This document shows positions 16,948 to 26,488 of a stretch of 64,000 nucleotides of DNA, one piece after another. Under the pieces are notes generated by a model. That model was not told the origin of the DNA, ran no database searches, and saw only the letters and a program-made list of their open reading frames with translations. Made by a program: the position numbers and the translations under genes. Source of the stretch: Microvirga flavescens (lineage in GTDB: Bacteria > Pseudomonadota > Alphaproteobacteria > Rhizobiales > Beijerinckiaceae); NCBI RefSeq assembly GCF_003290125.1, contig NZ_QMKH01000002.1:186001-250000 (forward strand). Reading direction: 5' to 3'. How positions within the stretch are numbered: position 1 is the stretch's first letter; each line of letters opens with the position of its first letter.

Positions 16948-17056
16948 GTGGCCTAGTTGGGCTCATCTGGCCGCCACGACAAGCGGCAGAGGCGAGAAAG
17001 ATGCAATGTTGTGATCCTTTTCAGGCATGAAACAGCCCCGTTCACAAGCCTGACCC

Positions 17057-17081
17057 GGAACGACTTACCCCTTCTCCCGTT
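17057..17081 (+). promoter_or_regulatory. EcfG-type promoter for ku
   Basis: GGAAC at 17057-17061, a 16-base spacer, and CGTT at 17078-17081 match the EcfG (general stress sigma) consensus GGAAC-N16/17-CGTT exactly. The implied start site is near 17088, giving a leader of about 38 nt before the ku ATG at 17126. The cognate sigma factor gene is in this same window at 63738. Confidence 0.75.
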
Positions 17082-17125
17082 GAGTCGCCGCAGCTTTCGG
17101 CTTTGCTGGAAGGGGAGTTTTTCTC

Positions 17126-18040
17126 ATGGCGCCGCGCGCGAACTGGAAGGGCTATCTGAAACTGTCTCTCGTCTCCTGCGCGGTCGCCCTGGCGCCCGCC
17201 TCCACGAGCAAGGACAAGATCTCGTTCAACCTCCTCAACCGCAAGACCGGGAACCGGCTACGCCGTCAGATGGTGGACGAGGAAACGGGCGAGACGGTCG
17301 ACGGACACGACCAGGTGCGCGGATATGAGATCGCGAAGCGCGAATATGTCACGCTCGAAGACAGCGAAATCGAAAAGGTCGCCCTCGAGAGCACGCACAC
17401 CATCGATATCGAAAGCTTCGTCCCACGCGCACAGATTGACGAGATGTATCTCGATACGCCCTACTACCTGATGCCCGATGGAAAAGTGGCGGAGGAAGCC
17501 TTCGCCGTGATCCGCGACGCCATGTCGAGGAAGAAGGTCGTCGGGCTTGGCCGTGTCGTTCTCTCGCGCCGCGAGCGCATCATCATGCTGGAGCCGCGGG
17601 ACAAGGGCCTTGCAGGTCACACCCTTCACTACGCCTACGAAGTGCGGGACTCGAAGGAGTATTTCGACGAAATCAGCGATGTGAAAGTCTCCGGGGAGAT
17701 GCTGGACCTCGCCGAACACATCATCGAGAAGAAGATCACGACATTCGACCCCACCCGCTTCGAGGATCGCTATCAGGATGCGCTGATCGCGCTCATCAAG
17801 GCCAAGGCCGGCCACAAGCCAGCTCCAAAGCTCGAGGCGGCGAAGCCGACGAACGTCATCAACCTGATGGACGCCCTGCGGCGCAGCATCGCGAGCGACA
17901 CCAAGCCGAAGGGGGCCGAGCGCCCTGCCCGCGCCGCCGCGAAATCCGCCGGGCGCTCCCCAAGCAAGACAGCGCGAACAACCCCGCCCAAGCCCCCATC
18001 CGGAGCCAAGGGCGGCAAGCGGCTGAAACGCACGGGCTGA
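17126..18040 (+). CDS. ku: Ku protein, non-homologous end joining
   Basis: 304 residues with the bacterial Ku core: NWKGYLKLSLVSCAVALAP at the start, beta-barrel and bridge segments (VALESTHTIDIESFVP, YLDTPYYLMPDGK) and C-terminal ETRYQ-like RFEDRYQDAL. The last 80 or so residues are a Lys/Pro/Ala-rich tail ending GGKRLKRTG, typical of the extended C-termini that bind DNA or modulate end threading. It homodimerises on double-strand ends and recruits LigD; no ligD is in the window. AAGGGGAG precedes ATG 17126. An EcfG promoter lies upstream, pointing to stress or stationary-phase expression. Confidence 0.95.
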   Translation: MAPRANWKGYLKLSLVSCAVALAPASTSKDKISFNLLNRKTGNRLRRQMVDEETGETVDGHDQVRGYEIAKREYVTLEDSEIEKVALESTHTIDIESFVPRAQIDEMYLDTPYYLMPDGKVAEEAFAVIRDAMSRKKVVGLGRVVLSRRERIIMLEPRDKGLAGHTLHYAYEVRDSKEYFDEISDVKVSGEMLDLAEHIIEKKITTFDPTRFEDRYQDALIALIKAKAGHKPAPKLEAAKPTNVINLMDALRRSIASDTKPKGAERPARAAAKSAGRSPSKTARTTPPKPPSGAKGGKRLKRTG

Positions 18041-18076
18041 TGAAAATTTTGACAGGGCGGCCCCGCCGGCGCTAGA

Positions 18077-18175
18077 GCACGATCAGAACAAGTGGAACCG
18101 GTTGTTCGCCCGGATCGTGCGGTCTCAAGAAAGAATGAGACTTTGATCGGTTCAATGTGAAACGATCAAAGTCTC
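18077..18175. repeat. Pair of nested intergenic inverted repeats
   Basis: Two stem-loops sit back to back between ku and the next gene. First: GCACGATC (18077-18084) with GATCGTGC (18113-18120), with inner arms GAACAA (18086-18091) and TTGTTC (18102-18107). Second: 13-bp arms starting GAGACTTTGATCG (18137-18149) and its complement (18163-18175) around a 13-base loop. The layout looks like a dispersed palindromic element of the kind common in alphaproteobacterial intergenic DNA, and could also end ku transcription. Confidence 0.65.
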
Positions 18176-18187
18176 TAGAGCCTGCGC

Positions 18188-18808
18188 ATGTCCAGCATCG
18201 ATACTCTCTTCGCCACCAAGATCTACCGCGCCGAAACCGAGGGCGCGAAGGCCGAGCGCCTCACCCAGGATCTCGAAGCCGCCTGCCTGTCCATCGCCGA
18301 GGATGACGAGGCGGGCCAGCGCTGGTGCGAGAAGAACGGCTATCCGGGCTACACGTCCTACGCCTCCCTCAACGACCTGCCCTGGCGCGTCGGCACCTTC
18401 GGTGAGCTTCAGAAGCTCGTCGACAAGCATGTCGCCGCCTTCGTGAAGGAGCTGGAGTTCGACCTGAAGGGCCGCGCCCTCGAGATGGACAGCCTGTGGA
18501 TCAACATCCTGCCGCCGGGTGGCATCCACACGTCGCACATTCACCCGCACTCGGTGATCAGCGGCACGTATTATGTGACCATTCCGGAGGGCGCGAGCGC
18601 GCTCAAGATCGAAGATCCCCGCCTCGGCTTCATGATGGCGGCCCCGCCCCGCAAAGCGAAGGCGAAACCTGAGAACCGGCAATTCGCCTATCTGAAGCCG
18701 AAGCCCGGAACCATCCTGCTCTGGGAAAGCTGGCTCCGCCATGAGGTGCCGCTCAACGAGGCCGAGAGCGAGCGCATCAGCGTCAGCTTCAACTACGCCT
18801 GGCGCTGA
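18188..18808 (+). CDS. Putative 2OG-Fe(II) oxygenase family protein (TIGR02466-like)
   Basis: 206 residues. A double-stranded beta-helix pattern is visible: HTSHIHPHSVISGTYYV (iron-ligand His region, about residues 119-135), TILLWESWLRHEVP (distal His) and RISVSFNYAW (2-oxoglutarate-binding Arg/Ser). These fit the TIGR02466 group of predicted 2-oxoglutarate and iron dependent dioxygenases whose substrate is unknown. ATG 18188 lies just after the palindromic element, with only a weak ribosome site. No operon partner is evident; the two small membrane-protein genes follow 91 bases later. Confidence 0.8.
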   Translation: MSSIDTLFATKIYRAETEGAKAERLTQDLEAACLSIAEDDEAGQRWCEKNGYPGYTSYASLNDLPWRVGTFGELQKLVDKHVAAFVKELEFDLKGRALEMDSLWINILPPGGIHTSHIHPHSVISGTYYVTIPEGASALKIEDPRLGFMMAAPPRKAKAKPENRQFAYLKPKPGTILLWESWLRHEVPLNEAESERISVSFNYAWR

Positions 18809-18899
18809 AGCGCCCTTCACGGATAAGGCGTGACAGCCACGACACGCCCGGCGTAGGATTGTTTGCAAAGACAGCCCCCGCATCCGCAAGGTTTTCAGC

Positions 18900-19187
18900 A
18901 TGGCCGGGACAAAGCACGACGAACTCGACGCCCTGCGGGCCGACCTCCGCAAGGCCAGGGAGCCGAAGCGCCGACGTGCGCCGGCCCCGCAGGCAAAAGA
19001 GCCCGATCCTGTCGCGACTGACACCAGCGCCACGGCGGAGCTCCAGAAGCAGTTGAAGGATCTGGAAGAGGTTCTGTCCGAATACGCGGAAAGCGCGGAG
19101 GACATCATCGCAAAACATCCGCTGGTGGCGGTCGGCGCGGCATTCGTGCTCGGCATAGCCATCGGGCGTCTGTTCGGGAGAGACTAG
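18900..19187 (+). CDS. ElaB/YqjD/DUF883-like membrane-anchored protein
   Basis: 95 residues. A highly charged N-terminal half with a predicted coiled coil (LQKQLKDLEEVLSEYAESAEDI) is followed by one C-terminal helix (HPLVAVGAAFVLGIAIGRLFGRD) with the Gly-rich tail typical of YqjD/ElaB proteins, which in E. coli are tail-anchored and bind ribosomes in stationary phase. The next gene starts 4 bases after its stop, and that pairing (YqjD-like plus YqjE/holin-like) is also seen in enterobacteria. No EcfG promoter motif was found upstream. Confidence 0.75.
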   Translation: MAGTKHDELDALRADLRKAREPKRRRAPAPQAKEPDPVATDTSATAELQKQLKDLEEVLSEYAESAEDIIAKHPLVAVGAAFVLGIAIGRLFGRD

Positions 19188-19190
19188 ACC

Positions 19191-19700
19191 ATGTTGGACA
19201 ACCTCGTCCGCAACCTTCGCGTTCTCTGGCGCGCCGAGTCGATCATCGCCGACATTCGCTTCCGGCATGTGATGACGCGCTCGACCTTGAGGGTGATCGC
19301 CGCTCTTCTTGCCGTTTTCGCCTACCTGATGGGCAATCTCGCGGTGTTCTTCGCCCTGCAGCCGATCTGGGGACCGGTCTGGGCTGCAGCCGCCGTCGGG
19401 GCCGGCAACCTGCTTCTGGCCATCATTCTGCTCGTCGTCGCGGAGCGCGTGAAGCCGGGACGTGAAATGGACCTCGCTCTCGAAGTCCGCAACATGGCAC
19501 TCGATGCGCTGGAAGCCGACGCGCAGGAGATTCAGGATGAGCTGAGCGAACTGCGCGACGAGATCCGCGGCGTCAAGGACGCTGTCGTCGGCTTCGTGCG
19601 TCACCCCATCGACACGGCCTTACCGGCGTTGCTGGTTCCTCTCGCGGGCGCCGTCATCAAGGGCCTGAAGAAATCCGGCAACGACAACAAGAAGGCCTGA
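19191..19700 (+). CDS. YqjE / phage-holin-superfamily-like membrane protein
   Basis: 169 residues. A short amphipathic N-terminus is followed by two transmembrane helices (about residues 33-58 and 62-82), then a long charged helix (GREMDLALEVRNMALDALEA and on), and a final hydrophobic segment near residues 140-158. The two-helix hairpin with cytoplasmic coiled coil fits the YqjE/holin-X superfamily. The gene is coupled to the DUF883-like gene (4-base gap). It probably forms an inner-membrane complex with it; lysis activity is not implied. Confidence 0.7.
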   Translation: MLDNLVRNLRVLWRAESIIADIRFRHVMTRSTLRVIAALLAVFAYLMGNLAVFFALQPIWGPVWAAAAVGAGNLLLAIILLVVAERVKPGREMDLALEVRNMALDALEADAQEIQDELSELRDEIRGVKDAVVGFVRHPIDTALPALLVPLAGAVIKGLKKSGNDNKKA

Positions 19701-19731
19701 AGGCACGCCTTCAGGCCAATTGCTCGCCGCC

Positions 19732-20958
19732 TCAAGCCGCCCGCGCCATCGGGCGCTCGTTCGGCAGAAAGTAAGTGAGCAGGCCAATCGCCGGCAGGAA
19801 CGCGCAGATGCGATAGACCGTCTCGATGCTGGTCATGTCCGCGACCTGACCCAGCACCGCCGCGCCAAGGCCGCCCATGCCGAACGAGAGGCCGAAGAAC
19901 AGACCCGCGATCATGCCGACGCGCCCCGGCACCAACTCCATCGCGAACACGAGGATCGCGGAAAAGGCCGAGGCGAGCACGAGGCCGATGATGACGCTGA
20001 GCATCCCTGTCCAGAACAGGTTCGCGAAAGGCAGCGCCAGCGTGAACGGCAAAACGCCGAGGATTGAAATCCAGATCACATACTTGCGCCCGATGCGGTC
20101 GCCGATGGGGCCGCCGAGGATCGTGCCCGCCGCCACCGCTGCGAGGAAGACGAAGAGGTGGAGCTGCGCGTCCTGCACCGAGATCTGGAACTTCGAGATG
20201 AGATAGAAGGTGAAATAGCTGCTGATGCTCGCAAGGTAGAAGTTCTTGGAGAAGACCAGCAGCATGAGGATGGTGATCGACACGCCGATCGTCACGCGCG
20301 AATGCTTCGAGGACACGGCGGCCCCGCGCGGCTTGGCCTTGGCGGCGATGACCTTGCCGCGATACCAGCGCCCCACGTTGAACAGCACGAACATGGCGAG
20401 CAACGCGACAGCGGAGAACCACGCGATGCTCGACTGGCCGTTCGGCACAACGATGAACGCAGCAAGCAAAGGCCCGAGCGCCGAACCCGTATTGCCGCCG
20501 ACCTGAAACACCGATTGCGCAAGTCCATGCCGCCCGCCCGAGGCCATGCGGGCGACGCGCGAGGATTCCGGATGGAAGATCGATGAGCCCATGCCGACCA
20601 GAGCAGCGGCGAGAAGCAGAACCGGATACGACCCCGCCCGCGAGAGCGTGAGCAGACCGATGAGCGTAAACCCCATGCCGATGATGAGAGAGAACGGCTT
20701 CGGCTTCAGATCCGTGTAATAGCCGACAAGCGGTTGAAGCAGCGAAGCTGTCAGCTGGAAGGTGAGCGTGATGAGGCCGATTTGGCCGAAATCGAGATGA
20801 AACGCATCCTTCAGAACCGGGTAGATGGCCGGGATCAGCGACTGGATGAGATCGTTGAGGAGATGCGAGAAGCTGATCGCGACAAGGATCGGAACAGCCA
20901 CCCCGTCAGCCGTGGAGCGCACGGGGGCAGCCGGAAGAACGGTCGATTTCGTGTCCAT
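19732..20958 (-). CDS. fsr: MFS efflux transporter, fosmidomycin-resistance (Fsr) type
   Basis: 408 residues with twelve predicted transmembrane helices. N-terminal FSHLLNDLIQSLIPAIYPVLK and the loop GMGSSIFHPESSRVARMASGG are characteristic of the Fsr branch of the major facilitator superfamily, which exports fosmidomycin and other small molecules by proton antiport in the inner membrane. AAGAAG lies a few bases before ATG 20958. It is monocistronic and convergent with the holin-like gene. The natural substrate here is unknown. Confidence 0.9.
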   Translation of the reverse strand: MDTKSTVLPAAPVRSTADGVAVPILVAISFSHLLNDLIQSLIPAIYPVLKDAFHLDFGQIGLITLTFQLTASLLQPLVGYYTDLKPKPFSLIIGMGFTLIGLLTLSRAGSYPVLLLAAALVGMGSSIFHPESSRVARMASGGRHGLAQSVFQVGGNTGSALGPLLAAFIVVPNGQSSIAWFSAVALLAMFVLFNVGRWYRGKVIAAKAKPRGAAVSSKHSRVTIGVSITILMLLVFSKNFYLASISSYFTFYLISKFQISVQDAQLHLFVFLAAVAAGTILGGPIGDRIGRKYVIWISILGVLPFTLALPFANLFWTGMLSVIIGLVLASAFSAILVFAMELVPGRVGMIAGLFFGLSFGMGGLGAAVLGQVADMTSIETVYRICAFLPAIGLLTYFLPNERPMARAA

Positions 20959-21276
20959 TGGTCTTCTTTTCGTGAGGCTTGGCGTCAGCCTGCGGCATTG
21001 ATCGAGCGAGCGTCATATAACGCCAATTCTCAGCCGGTGTCTTGGACTGCCCTTGCAAATCAGGGTTGCTCGGAAGGCAGCACACGCCGCTCGTGGCGCT
21101 TAGAGCCTGTTTGGAAACGCAGACCTCATCCTGAGGAGCAGGCTTCAGCCTGCGTCTCGAAGGAGTGTCCAGCGCTCACTGGAGACGCCTCGCCCTTCGA
21201 GACGGGCCTCCTCGGCCCTCCTCAGGGTGAGACTTCGTGAGACTTCTCATGGACGACGCAATTTCGAAACTGACCC
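20959..21276. repeat. Intergenic region with long compound inverted repeat (21125-21231)
   Basis: No gene is supported here. Outer arms CTCATCCTGAGGAG (21125-21138) and CTCCTCAGGGTGAG (21218-21231) pair with one mismatch. Inner arms CGTCTCGAAGG (21153-21163) and CCTTCGAGACG (21194-21204) pair perfectly, and TCCA/TGGA closes the centre. The CCTGAGGAG...CTCCTCAGG pattern is a widespread dispersed palindromic repeat in Hyphomicrobiales genomes. As RNA it would form a hairpin about 107 nt long. Confidence 0.75.
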
Positions 21277-21693
21277 TTAACCGACGTCTTCCCGGAAGAT
21301 GATCTTGACCACGGGCATCACGCTCTTGTCCCCCTGCTGCTTCTGCTCGAAGCGCAGCACATCGAAATAGGCGCAGCGCGAGCGCGCGGGATAGGTGCGG
21401 CAGACGCCGGGGCGTCCATGATAGATGGTGCAGCCGCGCGTTTTCTGATCGAGGAACATGCAGGTCTCCTCGAAGATCGTGTCCTTGACGCGGCGCAGAA
21501 TGCGCTCGTCTTCCCATTGCTTGGTGTATTTCTCGCGGGCCTCTTCGACCGGGACCCCGAAGTGCTTCGCCAACCGCTTGATATCCGCCGGCGTGACCGT
21601 GACGCGCTCGTAGATGGAGCAACAGAAGGCCGGGCACTGCGTGCAATCGTAATGAACACGCGGCTTGGTGCTCGTCGTTTCCCGCTGGGCCAT
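21277..21693 (-). CDS. YkgJ-family cysteine-cluster protein
   Basis: 138 residues with eight cysteines in the family spacing: CTQCPAFCC at residues 17-25, then C78, C88, C98 and C107 (TCMFLDQKTRGC, GVCRTYPARSRC). The family is thought to bind a zinc or iron-sulfur cluster; its role is unclear. GGGAG precedes ATG 21693. It is divergent from the VIT1/CCC1-type gene at 21915, which may be relevant if both handle metal. Confidence 0.88.
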   Translation of the reverse strand: MAQRETTSTKPRVHYDCTQCPAFCCSIYERVTVTPADIKRLAKHFGVPVEEAREKYTKQWEDERILRRVKDTIFEETCMFLDQKTRGCTIYHGRPGVCRTYPARSRCAYFDVLRFEQKQQGDKSVMPVVKIIFREDVG

Positions 21694-21914
21694 GCGCGCT
21701 CCCTCGAATGCTTCCCGCTATGATGGACGAAGAGGCATCTATTTCAAGGGCGCGATCTTGTCCCGCGCATTCTGCAGCGCAGCTTTCGGCGATCACAGGA
21801 AAGATGGAGCGGGGCAAGATTGTCCGGACCCATTGCCGAAAAGGGCGCAGAGCACGAAATTCCTATGATGATGCCCACGAAAGGCGTCATAATCGTCGCG
21901 ACAAGGAGTGCGTC

Positions 21915-22949
21915 ATGCCGAAATCCGACGAGACGTTGGGGCGATGGCATTCGGAAAAGACGGCGGCCTATCTTTCCGCTGCAGTTGCCGAAGCCGAGCC
22001 CGACCCGCAGAAGGCGGTTCTTTTCCGGCAGATGGCCGACGCCGCCGACAGACAGGCCGCCCTGCTTGCCTCCGATCTCGGGCGGACGCCCGTGTTTCAT
22101 CCGGCACTGCGCGCCCGCATCGTCGCACGCCTCACCAAAGCTCTTGGCCCCAAAGCCATCCGACCGATCCTTTCGGCCTCGAAGGTTCGCGGCATCTCCG
22201 TTTATTCCGGGCGCGTGCATCAACCGGTTCATGCCATGCCGACCCGTGTCGAGGACGTGGGGCGCAGCCATCGCTCGATGGGCGGCGGCACATTGCGCGC
22301 CGCCGTGTTCGGCGTGAATGACGGCGTGATCTCGAACACCTGTCTCGTGATGGGCGTGTCCGGCGCGGCGGCGGAAGCCAATGTGATTCTTATTTCCGGC
22401 GTCGCTGGTCTTCTCGCCGGCGCGTTCTCGATGGCGGCAGGCGAGTACATCTCCATGCTCTCGCAACGCGAAATGCTCGAGTCCCAGATCGGGCAAGAGC
22501 GGTCGGAGCTTGAGCGTTATCCGGCGGAAGAGGCGGAAGAGCTTGCGCTGATTTACGCGGCGCGCGGCATCCCGCTAGAGGAAGCGCGCACGATGACGAG
22601 ACGGCTCGTCAAGAACCCGGAGCAGGCGCTCAACACGCTGGCGCGTGAGGAGCTTGGCCTCAACCCGGAAGATCTCGGATCACCGATTGGCGCGGCTGTC
22701 TGGTCGTTTCTCGCCTTTTCGGTCGGGGCGATCCTGCCGCTCCTGCCTTTCCTGCTCGGCTTCGGCGCGCATGGCGTGCGCATTGCGGCAGTTCTTGCCG
22801 GGCTTGCGCTGTTCATCGTCGGTGCGGCTCTCAGCCTGTTCTCGGGCCAGAGCGCGCTCAAGGGCGGATTGCGCATGCTCTTGATCGGGGCGATCGCAGC
22901 GGCGGCGACCTATTTCATTGGCGCACTGTTCAACGTATCCACGGCATGA
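21915..22949 (+). CDS. VIT1/CCC1-family membrane protein with N-terminal helical domain
   Basis: Start ATG 21915 is supported by AAGGAG 6 bases upstream; the open frame extends further back but without a ribosome site. 344 residues: an N-terminal helical, ferritin-like or rubrerythrin-like soluble part (about 1-120) with LFRQMADAADRQAALLA, then the VIT1/CCC1 domain with GVNDGVISNTCLVMGVSGA and AGAFSMAAGEYISMLSQRE and five predicted helices. The family moves Fe(II) or Mn(II) out of the cytoplasm or into stores. The MgtC/DUF4010-type gene follows 25 bases later. Confidence 0.85.
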   Translation: MPKSDETLGRWHSEKTAAYLSAAVAEAEPDPQKAVLFRQMADAADRQAALLASDLGRTPVFHPALRARIVARLTKALGPKAIRPILSASKVRGISVYSGRVHQPVHAMPTRVEDVGRSHRSMGGGTLRAAVFGVNDGVISNTCLVMGVSGAAAEANVILISGVAGLLAGAFSMAAGEYISMLSQREMLESQIGQERSELERYPAEEAEELALIYAARGIPLEEARTMTRRLVKNPEQALNTLAREELGLNPEDLGSPIGAAVWSFLAFSVGAILPLLPFLLGFGAHGVRIAAVLAGLALFIVGAALSLFSGQSALKGGLRMLLIGAIAAAATYFIGALFNVSTA

Positions 22950-22974
22950 CCTTCATCCGGCGCGAGGAAGTACC

Positions 22975-24243
22975 ATGATTGACGATCCCCTCCTGCAAAG
23001 ACTCGCTATCGCGCTGGCCATCGGCCTGCTCGTGGGCCTTGAACGCGGCTGGCAGCAGCGCGAGGAAGCGGAAGGAGAGCGCACGGCGGGGCTTCGCACC
23101 TATGGCCTGTCGTCCCTGCTTGGTGCGATCTCGGCCGTGCTCGCTCAGCATACGCACACCACTTTTCTGGGCTTTGCCTTCATCGCCTTCGCCGCCGGCT
23201 TCAGCGCCTTCGCGTGGCTCGAAGCGAAAGAGGAGCGCAACTTCAGCGTCACGGGTGTCGTCGCCGCGCTTTTGACCTTCGCGCTCGGTGCCTACACGGT
23301 TCTCGGTAATGTCCAGATCGCGATTTCCGCCGCTGTCGCAGTCACGCTGATCCTTGCCCTCAAGCGCCCCCTGCACACCTGGCTCAAGACGTTGACCTGG
23401 CTCGAAATCCGCGCCGCCCTCATTCTGCTCGCGATGTCGTTCCTGCTTCTGCCGCTCTTGCCGAACAAGCCTGTCGATCCGCTCGGCTCCATCAACCCGG
23501 CCCGCATCTGGCTTTTCGCCATCATCATCGCGGGCATCTCCTTCGTCGGCTATATCGCCATCCGCATCATGGGCAGCCAGGCGGGCGTCGCGATGGCCGC
23601 GATGGCGGGCGGGCTCACATCCTCGACCGCGACGACGCTCACCCTCGCCAAGCTCGCGAAGGACAACCCGCCCGCCAGCACTCTTCTTGCGAGCGGCATT
23701 CTTTTGTCGGGCGCTGTCATGGTCGCGCGTGTCGTCGTCATTGCGAGCGCTATCAATCCCGCTCTCATCATCCCCCTTATCTGGCCGATGGGCGTGGCCT
23801 GCGCCGTGCTTCTCATCGCAGGCGGCGCCATTCTCTACCTGCAACGCGGGCGGCCCTCGGAGCATCCCGACCTCGACCTGAAAAGTCCCTTCGATCTCGG
23901 CACGGCGTTGAAGCTCGCGGCGCTGATCGCGCTCATCAGCTTTCTCGCGAAGCTCGTCACGACCTATGCGGGCGAGACCGGGCTCAACCTTCTCGCCGCG
24001 TTGTCGGGCATCGCGGATGTCGATGCGATCACGCTCTCGCTCTCGCGCATGTCCGGCGACCAGACCATCGCCATCGCTTCGGCGGTGAGCGGCATCGGCA
24101 TCGCCTGCGGCGTCAACACCATCGTCAAGGCGGGCATGACTTACACGGTCGGCACGCGACAGGCGGGGCGGATCGTCGGTCTCGCGAGCTTTGCCGCTAT
24201 CGTCGCGGGCGCTCTCGCCTACTTCGTTTTCGTGCGGCCATGA
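22975..24243 (+). CDS. MgtC/SapB-family membrane protein with DUF4010 domain
   Basis: 422 residues from ATG 22975, which follows GAGGAAG; a longer frame overlaps the previous gene. The N-terminus carries the MgtC-like signature LAIALAIGLLVGLERGWQQR and RTYGLSSLLGAI, and the rest is a polytopic DUF4010 domain (AMAGGLTSSTATTLTLAKLA and several further helices), about 12 helices in all. Role: inner-membrane protein possibly linked to divalent cation homeostasis; transport is not proven for the family. Probably cotranscribed with the VIT1/CCC1 gene, suggesting a metal-handling pair. Confidence 0.85.
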   Translation: MIDDPLLQRLAIALAIGLLVGLERGWQQREEAEGERTAGLRTYGLSSLLGAISAVLAQHTHTTFLGFAFIAFAAGFSAFAWLEAKEERNFSVTGVVAALLTFALGAYTVLGNVQIAISAAVAVTLILALKRPLHTWLKTLTWLEIRAALILLAMSFLLLPLLPNKPVDPLGSINPARIWLFAIIIAGISFVGYIAIRIMGSQAGVAMAAMAGGLTSSTATTLTLAKLAKDNPPASTLLASGILLSGAVMVARVVVIASAINPALIIPLIWPMGVACAVLLIAGGAILYLQRGRPSEHPDLDLKSPFDLGTALKLAALIALISFLAKLVTTYAGETGLNLLAALSGIADVDAITLSLSRMSGDQTIAIASAVSGIGIACGVNTIVKAGMTYTVGTRQAGRIVGLASFAAIVAGALAYFVFVRP

Positions 24244-24272
24244 AAAAAGGCGGGCCGCACGACCCGCCTTCT
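24243..24272 (-). terminator. Rho-independent terminator of rpoD (possibly bidirectional)
   Basis: AAGGCGGG (24247-24254) pairs with CCCGCCTT (24263-24270) around an 8-base loop. On the minus strand the stem is followed by a run of six T, fitting the end of the rpoD transcript. On the plus strand it lies directly after the MgtC-type stop codon and is followed by a pyrimidine-rich tract, so it may serve both convergent genes. Confidence 0.8.
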
Positions 24273-24295
24273 TCCCTGATCTTCTGAAGCTTGCC

Positions 24296-26302
<2,007 letters not shown>

Positions 26303-26488
26303 ACTTCGCTCTGCTCCAGCGCATCCCCGGGCCACGACCCCGGCAATACGCGAATGGGCGGAGAAGCGGAGCCGCTTCACCACCCGAATAGAAACCCGTT
26401 CATAAACGGCCCATCGCTGATGAACCGTTAACCTGACTCCAACGAGCCATTGGAGATGCTCGCCGCCCTGAGCCTCGCGTCCGAGGCA

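Noticed and set aside
18094..18118. GGAAC followed by CGTG at 17-base spacing, EcfG-like
   Set aside because: The -10 element is CGTG instead of CGTT and both parts belong to the arms of a palindromic repeat.
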